A stretch of DNA of 64,000 nt from an uncultured Rickettsiales bacterium (GTDB lineage: Bacteria; Pseudomonadota; Alphaproteobacteria; UBA8366): NCBI GenBank assembly GCA_913046825.1, contig CAJWTF010000004.1:1-64000 (forward strand), read 5' to 3'. This document shows positions 27,672 to 36,556 of the stretch, piece by piece. The notes beneath the pieces are model-generated. The model did not search any database, had not been told where the DNA came from, and saw only the letters and a program-made list of their open reading frames with translations. The position numbers were made by a program, and so were the translations under genes. Each line of letters starts with the position of its first letter. Within the stretch, counting starts at the first letter, position 1.

Positions 27672-28526
27672 ATGCCTTTCACTCTAACTCCGCTCTCCGA
27701 TCTCCTCGGTGCTGAAGTCTCTGGTGTCGATTGCCGCACGCCGCCGGACGCCGCACTTCAGGCCGACATCGTCGCGGCACTTCACGAACATCAGGTCATC
27801 GTGTTCCGCGACCAGACGCTCTCGCCGAATGAGTTGATCGCGTTCTCGGAAGCATTCGGGCCGCTTGAGATACATGTGAACCAGGCGGATGGCGGGTATG
27901 ACCGGCCGAACTTTCACACGGTCACCAATCTGGATAAGGACGGCAATATCCTGCCGCCGCCGGAAGCGGGGCGGGAGTATAACGGCACTTCGACCTGGCA
28001 TTCGGACAAGTCCTATATGCCCTTACCCTCGATGGCGACGTTCCTGCACGGGATCGAGGTCACGAAGGAAGGCGGCGAGACCCTGTTCGCGAGCCTGACC
28101 CACGCCTATGCGGCGTTGGATGACTCCGAAAAAGTGCGCCTCGACGGGCTTAAATGTGTGCATCACTGGGCGCAGTCCCTGCGCAATTCCGGCTCACGCC
28201 CGGCGACCGAGGAAGAAGAGCGGATTTCACCGCCGGTCACCCATCCGCTGATCCGCACTCATCCCGGCAACGGGCGGAAGTCCCTCTATATCGGCAATCA
28301 CGCCTCCCACATCGAAGGGATGGACGAGGAAGAGGGGCGGACTGAGATCTTCCGCTTGCTCGACTTCGCGACCCAGGATCGATTTGTGTATGGCCATAAA
28401 TGGCGGGTTGGGGATCTGGTCGTCTGGGATAATCCATCGCTCGTGCACAAGTCGGCGCCCTACGCGAAGTACGAAGAACGGCGGCACCTGCACCGCACCG
28501 TGGTGCGCGGCTCGGCGACGTTCTAG
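27672..28526 (+). CDS. TauD/TfdA family Fe(II)/2-oxoglutarate dioxygenase (copy 5)
   Basis: 284 residues. Metal ligands His110 and Asp112 in STWHSDKSYMPLPSMATF, distal His in DNPSLVHKSAPY, arginines in RRHLHRTVVRG. The open frame begins 200 bases earlier inside the long inverted repeat, but ATG 27672 gives the conserved MPFTLTPLSDLLGAEVSGVD start. Divergent from the HyuA/HyuB operon, with which it may share regulation. The distal motif reads DNPSLVH rather than the DNRCxxH of most other copies here, placing it in a separate subgroup. Confidence 0.9.
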   Translation: MPFTLTPLSDLLGAEVSGVDCRTPPDAALQADIVAALHEHQVIVFRDQTLSPNELIAFSEAFGPLEIHVNQADGGYDRPNFHTVTNLDKDGNILPPPEAGREYNGTSTWHSDKSYMPLPSMATFLHGIEVTKEGGETLFASLTHAYAALDDSEKVRLDGLKCVHHWAQSLRNSGSRPATEEEERISPPVTHPLIRTHPGNGRKSLYIGNHASHIEGMDEEEGRTEIFRLLDFATQDRFVYGHKWRVGDLVVWDNPSLVHKSAPYAKYEERRHLHRTVVRGSATF

Positions 28527-28648
28527 CGGTTACGGTGTCCTGCCGTTTCGCGTGGTGGGCGCTGAGATATAATCAAATCACCTGATCCTTTCCCAGAATA
28601 TTTTTAGATGATGACGAGGCCTGTTTTCGTTACCATGCTTTTATCGTG

Positions 28649-28900
28649 ATGGATTTGTTTGGATTACAATCGAATGCGATGGGTCCTGCGCTCGAATTTA
28701 GGATTCAAATTGGAGATCCCATTCGAAGACCTGAGACAGGGCATTGGGTGTGTCGGGCTAGTATTCGGGGGCTTGAGCATAGTGAGTGGCACTATGCTGC
28801 TAATACCGCCGTCTGTGCGGAACGTGGCTTGTTAGCTGATCTCCATGACGTGCTAGAAAGTTTGAAAGTCGAGATGGATCCCAAGGCGAGTGCAATATAA
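28649..28900 (+). CDS. Small hypothetical protein (first half of a split frame)
   Basis: 83 residues from ATG 28649 (a GTG lies one codon earlier). The stretch LEFRIQIGDPIRRPETGHWVCRASIRGLE followed by AERGLLADLHDVLESLK looks like a short beta-rich then helical domain. It ends in TAA at 28898, after which the same frame stays open for another 95 codons. I do not recognise the family with confidence. It may be a stand-alone small protein or the 5' part of a two-domain gene broken by the TAA. Confidence 0.45.
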   Translation: MDLFGLQSNAMGPALEFRIQIGDPIRRPETGHWVCRASIRGLEHSEWHYAANTAVCAERGLLADLHDVLESLKVEMDPKASAI

Positions 28901-29188
28901 GAAGACGCGGCTAGCGTCCCATTCGAAGAAAATAACGACCCTAAAAAGCATAGAACGCGCATCGAAATTAGTGGACTGCTTCAGCGGGGAGATGGCTCGT
29001 CCGAAACCGTCATTGCGCGAATCCATCCGGTCATACGTGACGATCGAGGGGGCGTCGAATGTCAACTGGATATCGATGGCCTTTCCGACCAGCCCTTTAT
29101 GCTTTCCGGAAATGATTTCGCGCAAGCTAGGGAACAGGCGTTCATCCTTCTTGAGCAAATCTTCGAGCAAAATGGCGTGATGAAATAA
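28901..29188 (+). other. Stop-free continuation of the same frame, no standard start
   Basis: After the TAA at 28898-28900 the frame continues EDAASVPFEENNDPKKHRTR, then IEISGLLQRGDGSSETVIAR, IHPVIRDDRGGVECQLDIDG and a helical end FAQAREQAFILLEQIFEQNG to TAA at 29186. Composition looks coding and the layout (beta strands then a helix) mimics the preceding 83-residue ORF. No ATG, GTG or TTG occurs in its first 50 codons. Either the two halves are one protein interrupted by a stop, or a second gene uses an unusual start. Confidence 0.4.
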
Positions 29189-29243
29189 AACGCCGTTGGA
29201 GCGGTAGAGCTATATAATCTCGGTAGCTATATTGATCTCTTCC

Positions 29244-30086
29244 TTAAACTGGCTTGTCGCCGTTGAACGTGACTCGGTGCATCAGCCGGTGCGCGCCGCC
29301 ATAGTTGGCGATAGCGTAGTGTTGAGTGCAGCGGTTGTCCCAGAATGCCACGGAGTTTTGTTCCCAATGGGAGCGGCAGGTGAATTCTGGGGTGCGCAGG
29401 TGATCGAGAAGGTGGTCCAGGGTTGCGCGGGATTCCTTACGGGTGACGCCGCAAATACGTCGGGTGAAGATCGAGTTGACGTAGAGCGCTTTCCGCCCGG
29501 TCTCCGGATGTGTGCGCACGATGGGGTGTTCCGCGGGCGCGATCTCTTGTTTGATCTCCTTCACCTCGCCACCGCGCGCATCGTCTTTCTCGTGCGTCTT
29601 CTCGAACTGCGCACCGCCAGCGTGATGGATTGCGGTCATTCCCTCGAGATAGCGTTTCATCGCCGGTGAAAGTGCCTCATAGGCGGCATACATATCCGCC
29701 CAGATCGTATCGCCGCCGCGCTCCGGCACCGTGCGCGCCAGCAGGATCGAGCCGAGCGGGGGCTCTTCGCTGAAGGTCAGGTTGCTGTGCTAGGCATTGG
29801 CCGCGCTGCGCTTCTCGTCCTTGCTCTCTAGCATCAGCACTTCCGGACGGTCGTCCAGATGTGGGACCAGCGGGTGGACCTGCAAGGTGCCGAACTGGCG
29901 GGCGAAGTCGACGTGTTGCGCCGGCGTGATGTCTTGATCGCGGAAGAAAATCACCTGGTTCTCGATCAAGGCGTCGTGGACCTCCTGGAACAACTGATTG
30001 CCGAGCGGTTGCGCCATGTCGACGCCGGAAATTTCCGCGCCGAGCGCGCCCGCCAGTGGTGTCACCTCGATCAGGTCGTAGCCCAT
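29244..30086 (-). pseudogene. TauD/TfdA dioxygenase (copy 6) with in-frame TAG
   Basis: One uninterrupted frame of 280 codons except for a TAG at 29790-29792. N-terminal part: LIEVTPLAGALGAEISGVDM to VIFFRDQDITPAQHVDFARQ. C-terminal part: HSNLTFSEEPPLGSILLAR to DNRCTQHYAIANYGGAHRLM. In all other copies the metal motif is WHSD or WHTD; here the Trp codon is TAG and Asp is replaced by Asn, so both the reading frame and the iron ligand are damaged. It lies eight bases after the CMD-like gene in an apparent operon with amidohydrolase, acyl-CoA dehydrogenase and acyl-CoA ligase. Confidence 0.82.
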
Positions 30087-30094
30087 GTTCTTTC

Positions 30095-30613
30095 CTATTC
30101 CGCCGCCGCTTGTTCGGGCATCCCCGTGCGACTCACCATTTGGTGGTCTTCCGGCTCGATGCCGAACATGTTGTTGAAGATATTCATGCCGTTCAATGTG
30201 GCGACCGCCATGCCGATTTCAACGATGGCGGCTTCGTCGAAGAATTGGCGCATCTCGGCGAATAAGGATTCGGCCTCCGCAGTCTCGTTCTGCGACATGG
30301 CTGAAGCGAAGCGCAACACCGCGCTTTCCTCCGCCGTGAATATTTCGTCATCAGGGTCATGGACCCGCGCCAGCTTATCTTCCGTCATTCCTGCATGCCG
30401 ACCCGCGGCATAGCGGAAGTTCAGTCAATAATGGCACCCGTTGACGGTGGCGCAGCGGACCCGGACCAGCTCCTTCAAGCTGGCGTCCACGCGGTCACTC
30501 AACCAGATGCGCTCGTAGAAGGCGTTCAACCCGTCGAGCAATTCCGGGCAGTGCGAGCGAACCCGCTGCGCGTTCGGCAAATCCGGCGAGCCGGTTAAAG
30601 AGACATACGGCAT
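30095..30613 (-). CDS. CMD/AhpD-like protein with in-frame TGA at the second redox cysteine (candidate selenoprotein)
   Basis: A 172-residue carboxymuconolactone-decarboxylase/AhpD-like protein if the TGA at 30425-30427 is read through. The frame runs MPYVSLTGSPDLPNAQRVRS to LKELVRVRCATVNGCHY, TGA, LNFRYAAGRHAGMTEDKLAR and on to MFGIEPEDHQMVSRTGM. Relatives read NGCHYC-xxx-R here, so the stop occupies residue 63, the second Cys of CxxC (first is Cys60). A strong ribosome site (GGGGAG, seven bases) precedes the ATG. A hairpin with a G-containing loop follows the TGA. Seen: TGA placement and hairpin. Known: AhpD/CMD-like selenoproteins exist in marine bacteria. Inferred: Sec insertion. Alternative: a nonsense mutation in a decaying operon, as the next gene has a TAG. 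Confidence 0.6.
30388..30418 (-). promoter_or_regulatory. SECIS-like hairpin after the in-frame TGA
   Basis: Read on the minus strand, six bases after TGA: stem TTCC/GGAA, a 2x2 internal loop (GC/CA), stem TATGCCG/CGGCATG (one G-T pair), loop CGGGT. The loop starts 19 nt after the TGA and has G at its second position, which fits the known bacterial SECIS model (apical loop 16-37 nt after UGA, G in the first two loop positions). A GC-rich coding region can form such stems by chance. Confidence 0.45.
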
Positions 30614-30699
30614 GGGAATTCTCCCCGTTGATGTTGGTTGGGAAGGAGGATAGCGCGAAAGGTGGCGGATTGTATCGCAGGTTTTTTTGAGAGCGGGCC

Positions 30700-32424
30700 T
30701 TACGCCGTCTCTATCGCCTCGATACAGAGCTCCTCCATCATCGCGTCGCGCATTTTGAATTTTTGCGGTTTGCCGGTCACCGTCATCGGCAGCTTGCTTT
30801 GGAAGCGGACGTGGCGCGGCACCTTGTAATGAGCGATCTGGCCTTGGCAGAACGCGAGGATGTCTTCTTCCGTCGCGGTCTCGCCACTTCTCAGCACGAT
30901 CCAGGCGCAGACCTCTTCACCGAATTTCTCGTCCGGAATGCCGAAGACCTGTACTTCTTGGACGGCGGGGTGACGGAACAGGTAGTCCTCGACTTCAGCC
31001 GGATAGACGTTCTCGCCGCCGCGCACCACCATGTCCTTCACGCGGCCGGTAATGTTGCCGTAGCCCTCTTCGTCGATGACCGCGAGGTCGCCCGAATGCA
31101 TCCAGCCATCGGCATCGATGGCCTCGGCCGTGCGTTCCGGCTCGTCCCAATAACCCTTCATCACCGAATAGCCCCGGGTGCACAGCTCACCCTGGACGCC
31201 GGGGGCCACGATTTGGCCGGTCTCGTCGACGATCTTGCATTCCACATGGGGGTGGACGCGTCCGACGGTGGAGACGCGGCGCTCCAACGGGTCGCTGTCG
31301 GAGGTCTGGAACGAGACCGGGCTGGTTTCCGTCATGCCGTAGGCGATGGTGATGTCGGAGAGGTTCATATCCGAGACGCATTGCTTCATCACCTCGATCG
31401 GGCAGGGGGCGCCCGCCATGATACCGGTGCGGAGTGCCGAGAAATCGAAGCTCTTGAATTCCGGGTGCTGCAACATGCCGACGAACATGGTCGGCACGCC
31501 GTAGACCGAGGTGCATTTTTCGCCCGAGATCGCCTTGAGACACGAGTCCGGGTCGAAGCCTTCGGACGGAAACACCATGGTTGAGCCGGTGGCGACGCAG
31601 CCGAGGCTCCCCATCACCATGCCGAAACAATGGTAGAGCGGTACTGGAATACAGAGCCGATCGTCAGGCCCCAAGTTTTGGGCGCCGACCACGAAGCGGC
31701 CATTATTGACGATGTTGATATGGCTGAGCGTTGCACCTTTCGGGGCGCCGGTAGTGCCGGAGGTGAATTGGATGTTGATCGCCTCGTCGGGCTCGAGGGT
31801 CGCCGAGATCGCATCGAGTATCGCCGCCTCACCATCGCGACCCGTATCGACCACCGCGTCGAAATTGAACATGCCGGGGGTGGTGTCGCTGCCCGCTCGG
31901 ATGATGGTCTTTAGGGTCGGCAGTTTCGCGGCGGAAAGTGCGCCCGGCGCACACTCCGCCAACTCCGGCGCCAAATCCTGCAACATGCCGACATAATCGC
32001 TCGACTTGAAATGCGCCGCTGTTACCAATGCGGCACAGCCGACCTTGTTGAGGACATACTCGACTTCCGTAACTCGGTAGGCGGGGTTGATGGTCACCAG
32101 AATCAAGCCGATGCGCGCGGTGGCGAATTGTGTGAGCAGCCATTCGTAGCGGTTCGGCGCCCAGATGCCGACCCGATCTCCCTTCGCAAGGCCAAGTTTC
32201 AGCAAGCCATGGGCAAGGGCATCCACTTCGCGGTCGAGCTCGGCCCAACTCCAGCGCACATCTTGTTCCGGAAAGACGGCAGCTTCACGGTCGGGAAACT
32301 GACTGGCCGTCTTCTTAAAGGCGTCGGGGATGGTGCGGAGCCAAAGTTCCGGCCCTGTGTCGCCGACAACGTGAGCGCCGTCCCCTTGGGGGCTGAGATC
32401 GTGTTCGGTGCCATGCGCGTTCAT
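30700..32424 (-). CDS. Acyl-CoA ligase (AMP-binding, fatty-acyl-CoA synthetase-like)
   Basis: 574 residues. P-loop-like AMP motif [16 protein letters not shown] at 220-235, later motifs [17 protein letters not shown] and [36 protein letters not shown], and the catalytic lysine region [15 protein letters not shown] near the C-terminus. It activates a carboxylic acid with ATP to an acyl-adenylate and then the CoA thioester. It is downstream of an acyl-CoA dehydrogenase and an amidohydrolase on the same strand, and upstream of the TGA-containing CMD gene, suggesting a single catabolic operon. Confidence 0.9.
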   Translation of the reverse strand: MNAHGTEHDLSPQGDGAHVVGDTGPELWLRTIPDAFKKTASQFPDREAAVFPEQDVRWSWAELDREVDALAHGLLKLGLAKGDRVGIWAPNRYEWLLTQFATARIGLILVTINPAYRVTEVEYVLNKVGCAALVTAAHFKSSDYVGMLQDLAPELAECAPGALSAAKLPTLKTIIRAGSDTTPGMFNFDAVVDTGRDGEAAILDAISATLEPDEAINIQFTSGTTGAPKGATLSHINIVNNGRFVVGAQNLGPDDRLCIPVPLYHCFGMVMGSLGCVATGSTMVFPSEGFDPDSCLKAISGEKCTSVYGVPTMFVGMLQHPEFKSFDFSALRTGIMAGAPCPIEVMKQCVSDMNLSDITIAYGMTETSPVSFQTSDSDPLERRVSTVGRVHPHVECKIVDETGQIVAPGVQGELCTRGYSVMKGYWDEPERTAEAIDADGWMHSGDLAVIDEEGYGNITGRVKDMVVRGGENVYPAEVEDYLFRHPAVQEVQVFGIPDEKFGEEVCAWIVLRSGETATEEDILAFCQGQIAHYKVPRHVRFQSKLPMTVTGKPQKFKMRDAMMEELCIEAIETA

Positions 32425-32535
32425 TGTGCTCGATCCTCTTCTTGGGAGTGAGGAGAGTTTAGTCGGGCCGGCAAACTTCGCAATGCCCCCATCCTTCGCC
32501 AGGCTTTGGATGAGGGCTATGGTGGGGGAGTTTCC

Positions 32536-33717
32536 TCAGTCGCTCGCGAGGCGCGCGTGCATACCGCCTTGTGCCTGCTTATTCAGGTGCCGCGAGATCA
32601 GCAGGCTCAGCATTTCGCTCGACCCGTCCCCGACCTGGAACAGTTTGGTCTCTCGGTAGAAACGCTCCACCGGGTGATCCTTGTCGAGGCCGTGGCCGCC
32701 GAGAAACTGGATACATTGCTCGGTCACCTTGGTGCTGACCTCGCCGCCGAAAAGTTTCGCCATGGAAGCGGCGACCGGTGCGTCGTCTGTCCCGGCTTCG
32801 GCCAGGGCGCAAGCATGATAGGATAATTGCCGCGCTGCCTCGATCCGCGCGTAAAGCTCCGCCGCGCGAAAGCGCAACGCCTGGAATGAGGAGAGCGGTT
32901 GGCCGAACTGCTCCCGCGTCTGCATGTAATCAAGCGCATAGTTGAGCGCTGCCTGCGCCACCCCGGCGCAGCGCGCGCCATAGGCCGCGCGAGCTTTCGC
33001 AAACCCCACTTGCATATAACTGAAGCCGCCGCCGGGCTCTCCCAGAATACAAGAGCTCGGGACCCGACAATCGTCGAACACCAGTTCCGCGACAGGATTG
33101 GCGGTATGCGCCATCATGTCGTACTTTTGCCCGACGGAAAACCCGGGCGTGCCCTTCTCGATCAGGAAGAGAGTGATGCCGCCGCCGCGCGGCGCGGCCT
33201 TTTCGGTCCGCGCGAACAACACGATGAGATCCGCTCGGGCCCCGTTGGTGATGTATATCTTACGACCGTTGATGATCCAGTCATCGTCATCCTGGCGCGC
33301 GAAGGTCTGGATCGATGAGGCGTCGGAGCCCGCGTCCGGCTCGGTCAGCGCGAAGGCGTTGATGATGTCGCCGCTGGCGATTCCCGGCAAATATTTTTGC
33401 TTTTGTTCCTCTGTTCCAAAGGCGAGCAGCGGCCCGGTCAGCAAGGTCATCGAATGGGTCGCGGCGGAAAACCAAGCGGAGGATATTTCCTCGAGAATGA
33501 TCGCGCAGGACAACGTGTCGAGGCCGAGCCCACCATATTCCGGCGGAATGTCGAGGCCGACATAGCCGTTTTCCGCCATCAGCTTCAAGGTCTCGCGAGA
33601 TAGCTCACCACCCTGCGCTTCCACCTCAAGCGCGATTGGGCGGAGTTGGTCTTCGGCGAAACGGCGCGCGGCTTCCTTCAATTGGCGTTGCTCGTCGGTC
33701 AGGCGATAATTGCTCAT
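32536..33717 (-). CDS. Acyl-CoA dehydrogenase
   Basis: 393 residues. Landmarks: YRLTDEQRQLKEAARRFAED start, FALTEPDAGSDASSIQTFA flavin loop, DDWIINGRKIYITNGARAD, and the C-terminal QFLGGHGLDKDHPVERFYRETKLFQVGDGSSEM. FAD-dependent; oxidises an acyl-CoA to the 2,3-enoyl-CoA and passes electrons to ETF. The position of the usual catalytic Glu reads YRETKLFQVGDGSSE, fitting the short/branched-chain branch. Starts 12 bases after the amidohydrolase stop; ligase follows by about 110 bases. Confidence 0.92.
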   Translation of the reverse strand: MSNYRLTDEQRQLKEAARRFAEDQLRPIALEVEAQGGELSRETLKLMAENGYVGLDIPPEYGGLGLDTLSCAIILEEISSAWFSAATHSMTLLTGPLLAFGTEEQKQKYLPGIASGDIINAFALTEPDAGSDASSIQTFARQDDDDWIINGRKIYITNGARADLIVLFARTEKAAPRGGGITLFLIEKGTPGFSVGQKYDMMAHTANPVAELVFDDCRVPSSCILGEPGGGFSYMQVGFAKARAAYGARCAGVAQAALNYALDYMQTREQFGQPLSSFQALRFRAAELYARIEAARQLSYHACALAEAGTDDAPVAASMAKLFGGEVSTKVTEQCIQFLGGHGLDKDHPVERFYRETKLFQVGDGSSEMLSLLISRHLNKQAQGGMHARLASD

Positions 33718-33729
33718 ATGAGTTCTCTT

Positions 33730-34620
33730 CTAGCTGGAGAATGAAACGCCGCGTTCATCGAGCTTGTAGAGCTTGATGACGTTGTCACGGAGGAATTTTC
33801 GTTTTGGTACTTCGCGCAGGTTCAGCTCTTCGATCTCTCGCCGTGTGCGCTCGAAATCCAGCACTGGGAAATCGGTGCCGAAGATGACCTTATCCTGGCC
33901 GTAGGTGTTGATGTAATTGACGAAGCTGGCGGGCCAGTGTTTCGGCCCGTGCGCGTCGGAACCCAAATAGACGTTCTTATGTTTCCACGCCATGGCGATG
34001 GCCTCGTCGGCCCACGGAATGCCCACATGGATTCCGACCAACTTTAGTTCGGGAAAATCGCAGGCGACCCCATCCATGGTGATCGGTTGCCCGACCGAGC
34101 GCACTGGGTAGTCGGCGGAATACACAAGAGACTGGCCGATTTGATGCTGGATCGGGATATCCAGCTCGCAGCATTTCGAATAGATCGGATACCAGCGCGC
34201 ATGATCCAACGGCAACTCGAACCAATGAGGATAGCCATGTGCGCCGATATAGCCGTATTCTTCGACCACATGCTGCAGCTCGTGGACGGCTTTCATACCC
34301 TGGGTCGGGTCGACGCCGTACATCGCGAAGAACCGGTCCGGATGCTGTTTGACCGCTTTGTTCACCACTTCGAGCGGCAGGTGATAGCAAGACGGATGGC
34401 CGAGCGGCCCGCATTTCGTCGCGATCAGAAATCCGCGTTCAATCCCGGCGGCATCCATGCGGCGCAACATTTCGTCGATCTCGACTCCTTGCACGGTCTT
34501 GGCATCAGCGCCGATCTTGTCGCCGAAAAACCCGTCTTTCCAATCTGGGCGGTGGGTCAGCGCCTCCGCGTTGTAGATATTCACCACCGCGTCAATCGCG
34601 GCCACGTCGTGATTTGCCAT
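33730..34620 (-). CDS. Amidohydrolase family protein (TIM-barrel, amidohydrolase_2)
   Basis: 296 residues. Segments EMLRRMDAAGIERGFLIATKCG, then KAVKQHPDRFFAMYGVDPTQG, then LKLVGIHVGIPWADEAIAMAWKHKNVYLGSDAHG and the end VIFGTDFPVLDFERTRREIEEL are typical of the ACMSD/uracil-decarboxylase-like amidohydrolase_2 family, which performs metal-dependent hydrolysis or non-oxidative decarboxylation. The N-terminal HxH is replaced by DAVVNIYNAE, so one metal site is altered. ATG 34620 has GGGAGG seven bases upstream; the longer frame lacks this. First gene of the operon with acyl-CoA dehydrogenase. Confidence 0.85.
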   Translation of the reverse strand: MANHDVAAIDAVVNIYNAEALTHRPDWKDGFFGDKIGADAKTVQGVEIDEMLRRMDAAGIERGFLIATKCGPLGHPSCYHLPLEVVNKAVKQHPDRFFAMYGVDPTQGMKAVHELQHVVEEYGYIGAHGYPHWFELPLDHARWYPIYSKCCELDIPIQHQIGQSLVYSADYPVRSVGQPITMDGVACDFPELKLVGIHVGIPWADEAIAMAWKHKNVYLGSDAHGPKHWPASFVNYINTYGQDKVIFGTDFPVLDFERTRREIEELNLREVPKRKFLRDNVIKLYKLDERGVSFSS

Positions 34621-34767
34621 AGTGTCGCCTCCCTCTCTGCAGAAAGGTAGAGCCGGATGAAGCGCCCGCAACGTGGCGCAAAATTTGTCTCCGCCCGTTG
34701 CGTTTTATGATATGATTCCATCGACTAGGGTTGAGTTTAGTATACCAGCAGCGTGAAGGATGCGTTC

Positions 34768-35262
34768 ATGGCGAAGAAACCTGAGACGGACGAGCAGTCG
34801 GAAGAAGAAGAAAAACCTTTCGAGAATACGCCCTCGGAGCTCGATGATTTAACCCATCACGAGCTGCGTTTGATGTTTGACCGGTCGGCGGAAGCTGTCC
34901 TCTTTGCGAAGAACATACAGTGGCGCACCGTCGGCTCGTCGCTGATTGTCATGGCCGTATTCATCGCCTTGGTGATGTTCGGCAAGCCGAGCGATGAACT
35001 CTCCAATATCCTCGGCGTGGCGACGATCATCCTCGCGGGTGGGGTGATTTTTGTGCTGACGCTCTATCAGTCATGGCAATACAATGAAATTTCGCGGATC
35101 GCTGAGCTTGAGAAACACTTCTCCTCGCTCTACCGCAAAATTCGTGACGTTAAATCCCGCCGCGAAGGCAACGTCCACCGTTACACCTTGCTAATGTTGA
35201 TGGTCGCGGTTGAAGTCGCGGGCGCGGGGGTGACGCTCTACGTGATCAAGCAGGTGTTGTAG
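34768..35262 (+). CDS. Small membrane protein of unknown function
   Basis: 164 residues. An acidic N-terminal tail (EQSEEEEKPFENTP), two closely spaced transmembrane segments (SLIVMAVFIALVMFG and LGVATIILAGGVIFVLTLY), a basic amphipathic stretch (AELEKHFSSLYRKIRDVKSRREG) and a third transmembrane helix (YTLLMLMVAVEVAGAGVTLYVI). I do not recognise a named family. ATG 34768 has AAGGA seven bases ahead; a GTG 15 bases earlier is less likely. Divergent from the amidohydrolase operon. Confidence 0.7.
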   Translation: MAKKPETDEQSEEEEKPFENTPSELDDLTHHELRLMFDRSAEAVLFAKNIQWRTVGSSLIVMAVFIALVMFGKPSDELSNILGVATIILAGGVIFVLTLYQSWQYNEISRIAELEKHFSSLYRKIRDVKSRREGNVHRYTLLMLMVAVEVAGAGVTLYVIKQVL

Positions 35263-35342
35263 GGGACCTCTCATTGGTCATTCGGGGGCGGGCTTGTCCC
35301 GAACCTGGAAGTAGTGCCTGAGCAACACCAAGTGTCACGGCT

Positions 35343-35475
35343 CCTGCATGAAAAACTCAGGCCCTAATTCCGGATTGCTGCCGCTGCGCGTCGGCCTCGG
35401 GAATGACGCTTTAGAAAAACATTTAGCGTTCACAAATCACACCATCCTGAGCCTGTCGAAGGATGACCTTAACGG
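35343..35475. repeat. Intergenic repeat region with CATCCTGAGCCTGTCGAAGGATG hairpin type
   Basis: The gap between the membrane protein and the CMD gene holds a GC-rich segment around 35360-35410 (CTGCGCGTCGG, CTCGGGAATGACG) and a hairpin CATCCT (35443-35448) / AGGATG (35460-35465). Both resemble dispersed intergenic repeats seen elsewhere in the window. No gene is visible in it. Confidence 0.5.
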
Positions 35476-36048
35476 TCAGGACGCAGCACTCTCCGGCAAC
35501 CGTCCGTCTGGCGGCCATGACATTACGTCATCTTCCACCGGTATCTCCAATGTGCGCAGCAAGTTCGAGAACATGATCCAATTGGCGATGCAGACAACCA
35601 TCTCGACCCGTTCCCCATCGGTGGGGACATGCTTGCAACACTCAGCCCAGGTTGGATCGGAAATCTTGCCGAGTTCCAACATCTCGTCCACCGCCTGAAG
35701 GATCGCCCGGTCGGCACCGGTCAGCCGGTCAGCGTTATGCCAATCCCGCACCGCCAGGATGTCCTCCTCCGGCACACCCGCCGTGGTGGCGACCCGCCAA
35801 TGCTGCGTCCATTCATATTCGGAGCCGGTGACCCAGCCGATCCGCATGATCGCCAATTCGCGCAGCCGTGTTTCGAACGTGTTTTTGTTGAGCAAGGTGG
35901 TGAGATGGGTAAACACGCCCTCCGCCATGGTCGGAGAATTGGCGAGTGTGCGAAACGCGTTCCGTGTCGCCATGACCTCCGGCGCGCCAATGGTCCGCGC
36001 GATGGCCTTCGCCTGTTCTTCCGATGCTAAATCGACCCGTCCCGCCAT
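35476..36048 (-). CDS. Carboxymuconolactone decarboxylase family protein
   Basis: 190 residues. The CMD core is visible as LRELAIMRIGWVTGSEYEWTQHWRVATTAGVPEEDI, where the CxxC pair of AhpD is replaced by SEYEW, as in the non-peroxidase members. The His in QHW is retained. ATG 36048 has AGGAGA upstream; the longer frame is rejected. Divergent from a second CMD gene at 36140, about 90 bases apart, so they may share a promoter region. Function unknown; family includes gamma-carboxymuconolactone decarboxylase of protocatechuate breakdown. Confidence 0.82.
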   Translation of the reverse strand: MAGRVDLASEEQAKAIARTIGAPEVMATRNAFRTLANSPTMAEGVFTHLTTLLNKNTFETRLRELAIMRIGWVTGSEYEWTQHWRVATTAGVPEEDILAVRDWHNADRLTGADRAILQAVDEMLELGKISDPTWAECCKHVPTDGERVEMVVCIANWIMFSNLLRTLEIPVEDDVMSWPPDGRLPESAAS

Positions 36049-36139
36049 GATGCTCTCTCCTATTGTCTGTCGCGCCTTCGCTGGAATGAGAATTGAACTA
36101 GGCTTCCTTGAAAGCAAACCCACAGCGGAGGAATGAGAA

Positions 36140-36556
36140 ATGGCGGACGACACACAAGTTGAAGAGACCGGAGACGACCTATTGGCCCGCGCCCATGAAA
36201 GCCGTGGCTTTCACCTCGGTGTGCACGAGATCATGCACGGGGCCGACCAGGAGTATATGCAGCACTACCAGCGCTGGCTTGAATTCGCGAATATCAAGGA
36301 ACGCCATCTGGACAAGAAAACAAAGCAGATCGTCCACGTTGCGGTCGACATCGCCCGCAACGCCAACCCCGACCACATCAAGGCGCACATGGTCGCCGGA
36401 GTGAAAGCAGGTGTGAGCGAGGAAGAATTCTTCGAGGTCGCGACGTTGGGTTTCATCCTCGGCGGGACGACGTCGCTCCTGCTCGGCATGGAAGCCTGGC
36501 GGCGCACCTTCCGCCCGGACCAGAAACCGGCTTGGGAATTGATCGAGGAGAGCTAA
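36140..36556 (+). CDS. Carboxymuconolactone decarboxylase family protein (short)
   Basis: 138 residues. Core DKKTKQIVHVAVDIARNANPDHIKAHMVAGVKAGVSEEEFFEVATL is a CMD/AhpD-type helical domain lacking Cys; instead an HIKAH pair is kept. GGAGG precedes the ATG. Its stop overlaps the stop of the convergent iron-alcohol dehydrogenase. Divergent to the other CMD protein, so a functional pair is plausible. Reaction unknown. Confidence 0.8.
   Translation: MADDTQVEETGDDLLARAHESRGFHLGVHEIMHGADQEYMQHYQRWLEFANIKERHLDKKTKQIVHVAVDIARNANPDHIKAHMVAGVKAGVSEEEFFEVATLGFILGGTTSLLLGMEAWRRTFRPDQKPAWELIEES

Noticed and set aside
28853..29170. Minus-strand open frame of 105 codons
   Set aside because: The plus-strand frame has better protein-like layout and continues the upstream ORF; the minus frame has no ribosome site or recognisable motif.
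29790..29792. TAG in TauD as pyrrolysine
   Set aside because: The site is an invariant Trp next to a lost metal ligand, and pyrrolysine systems are confined to particular methylamine methyltransferases and a few lineages.
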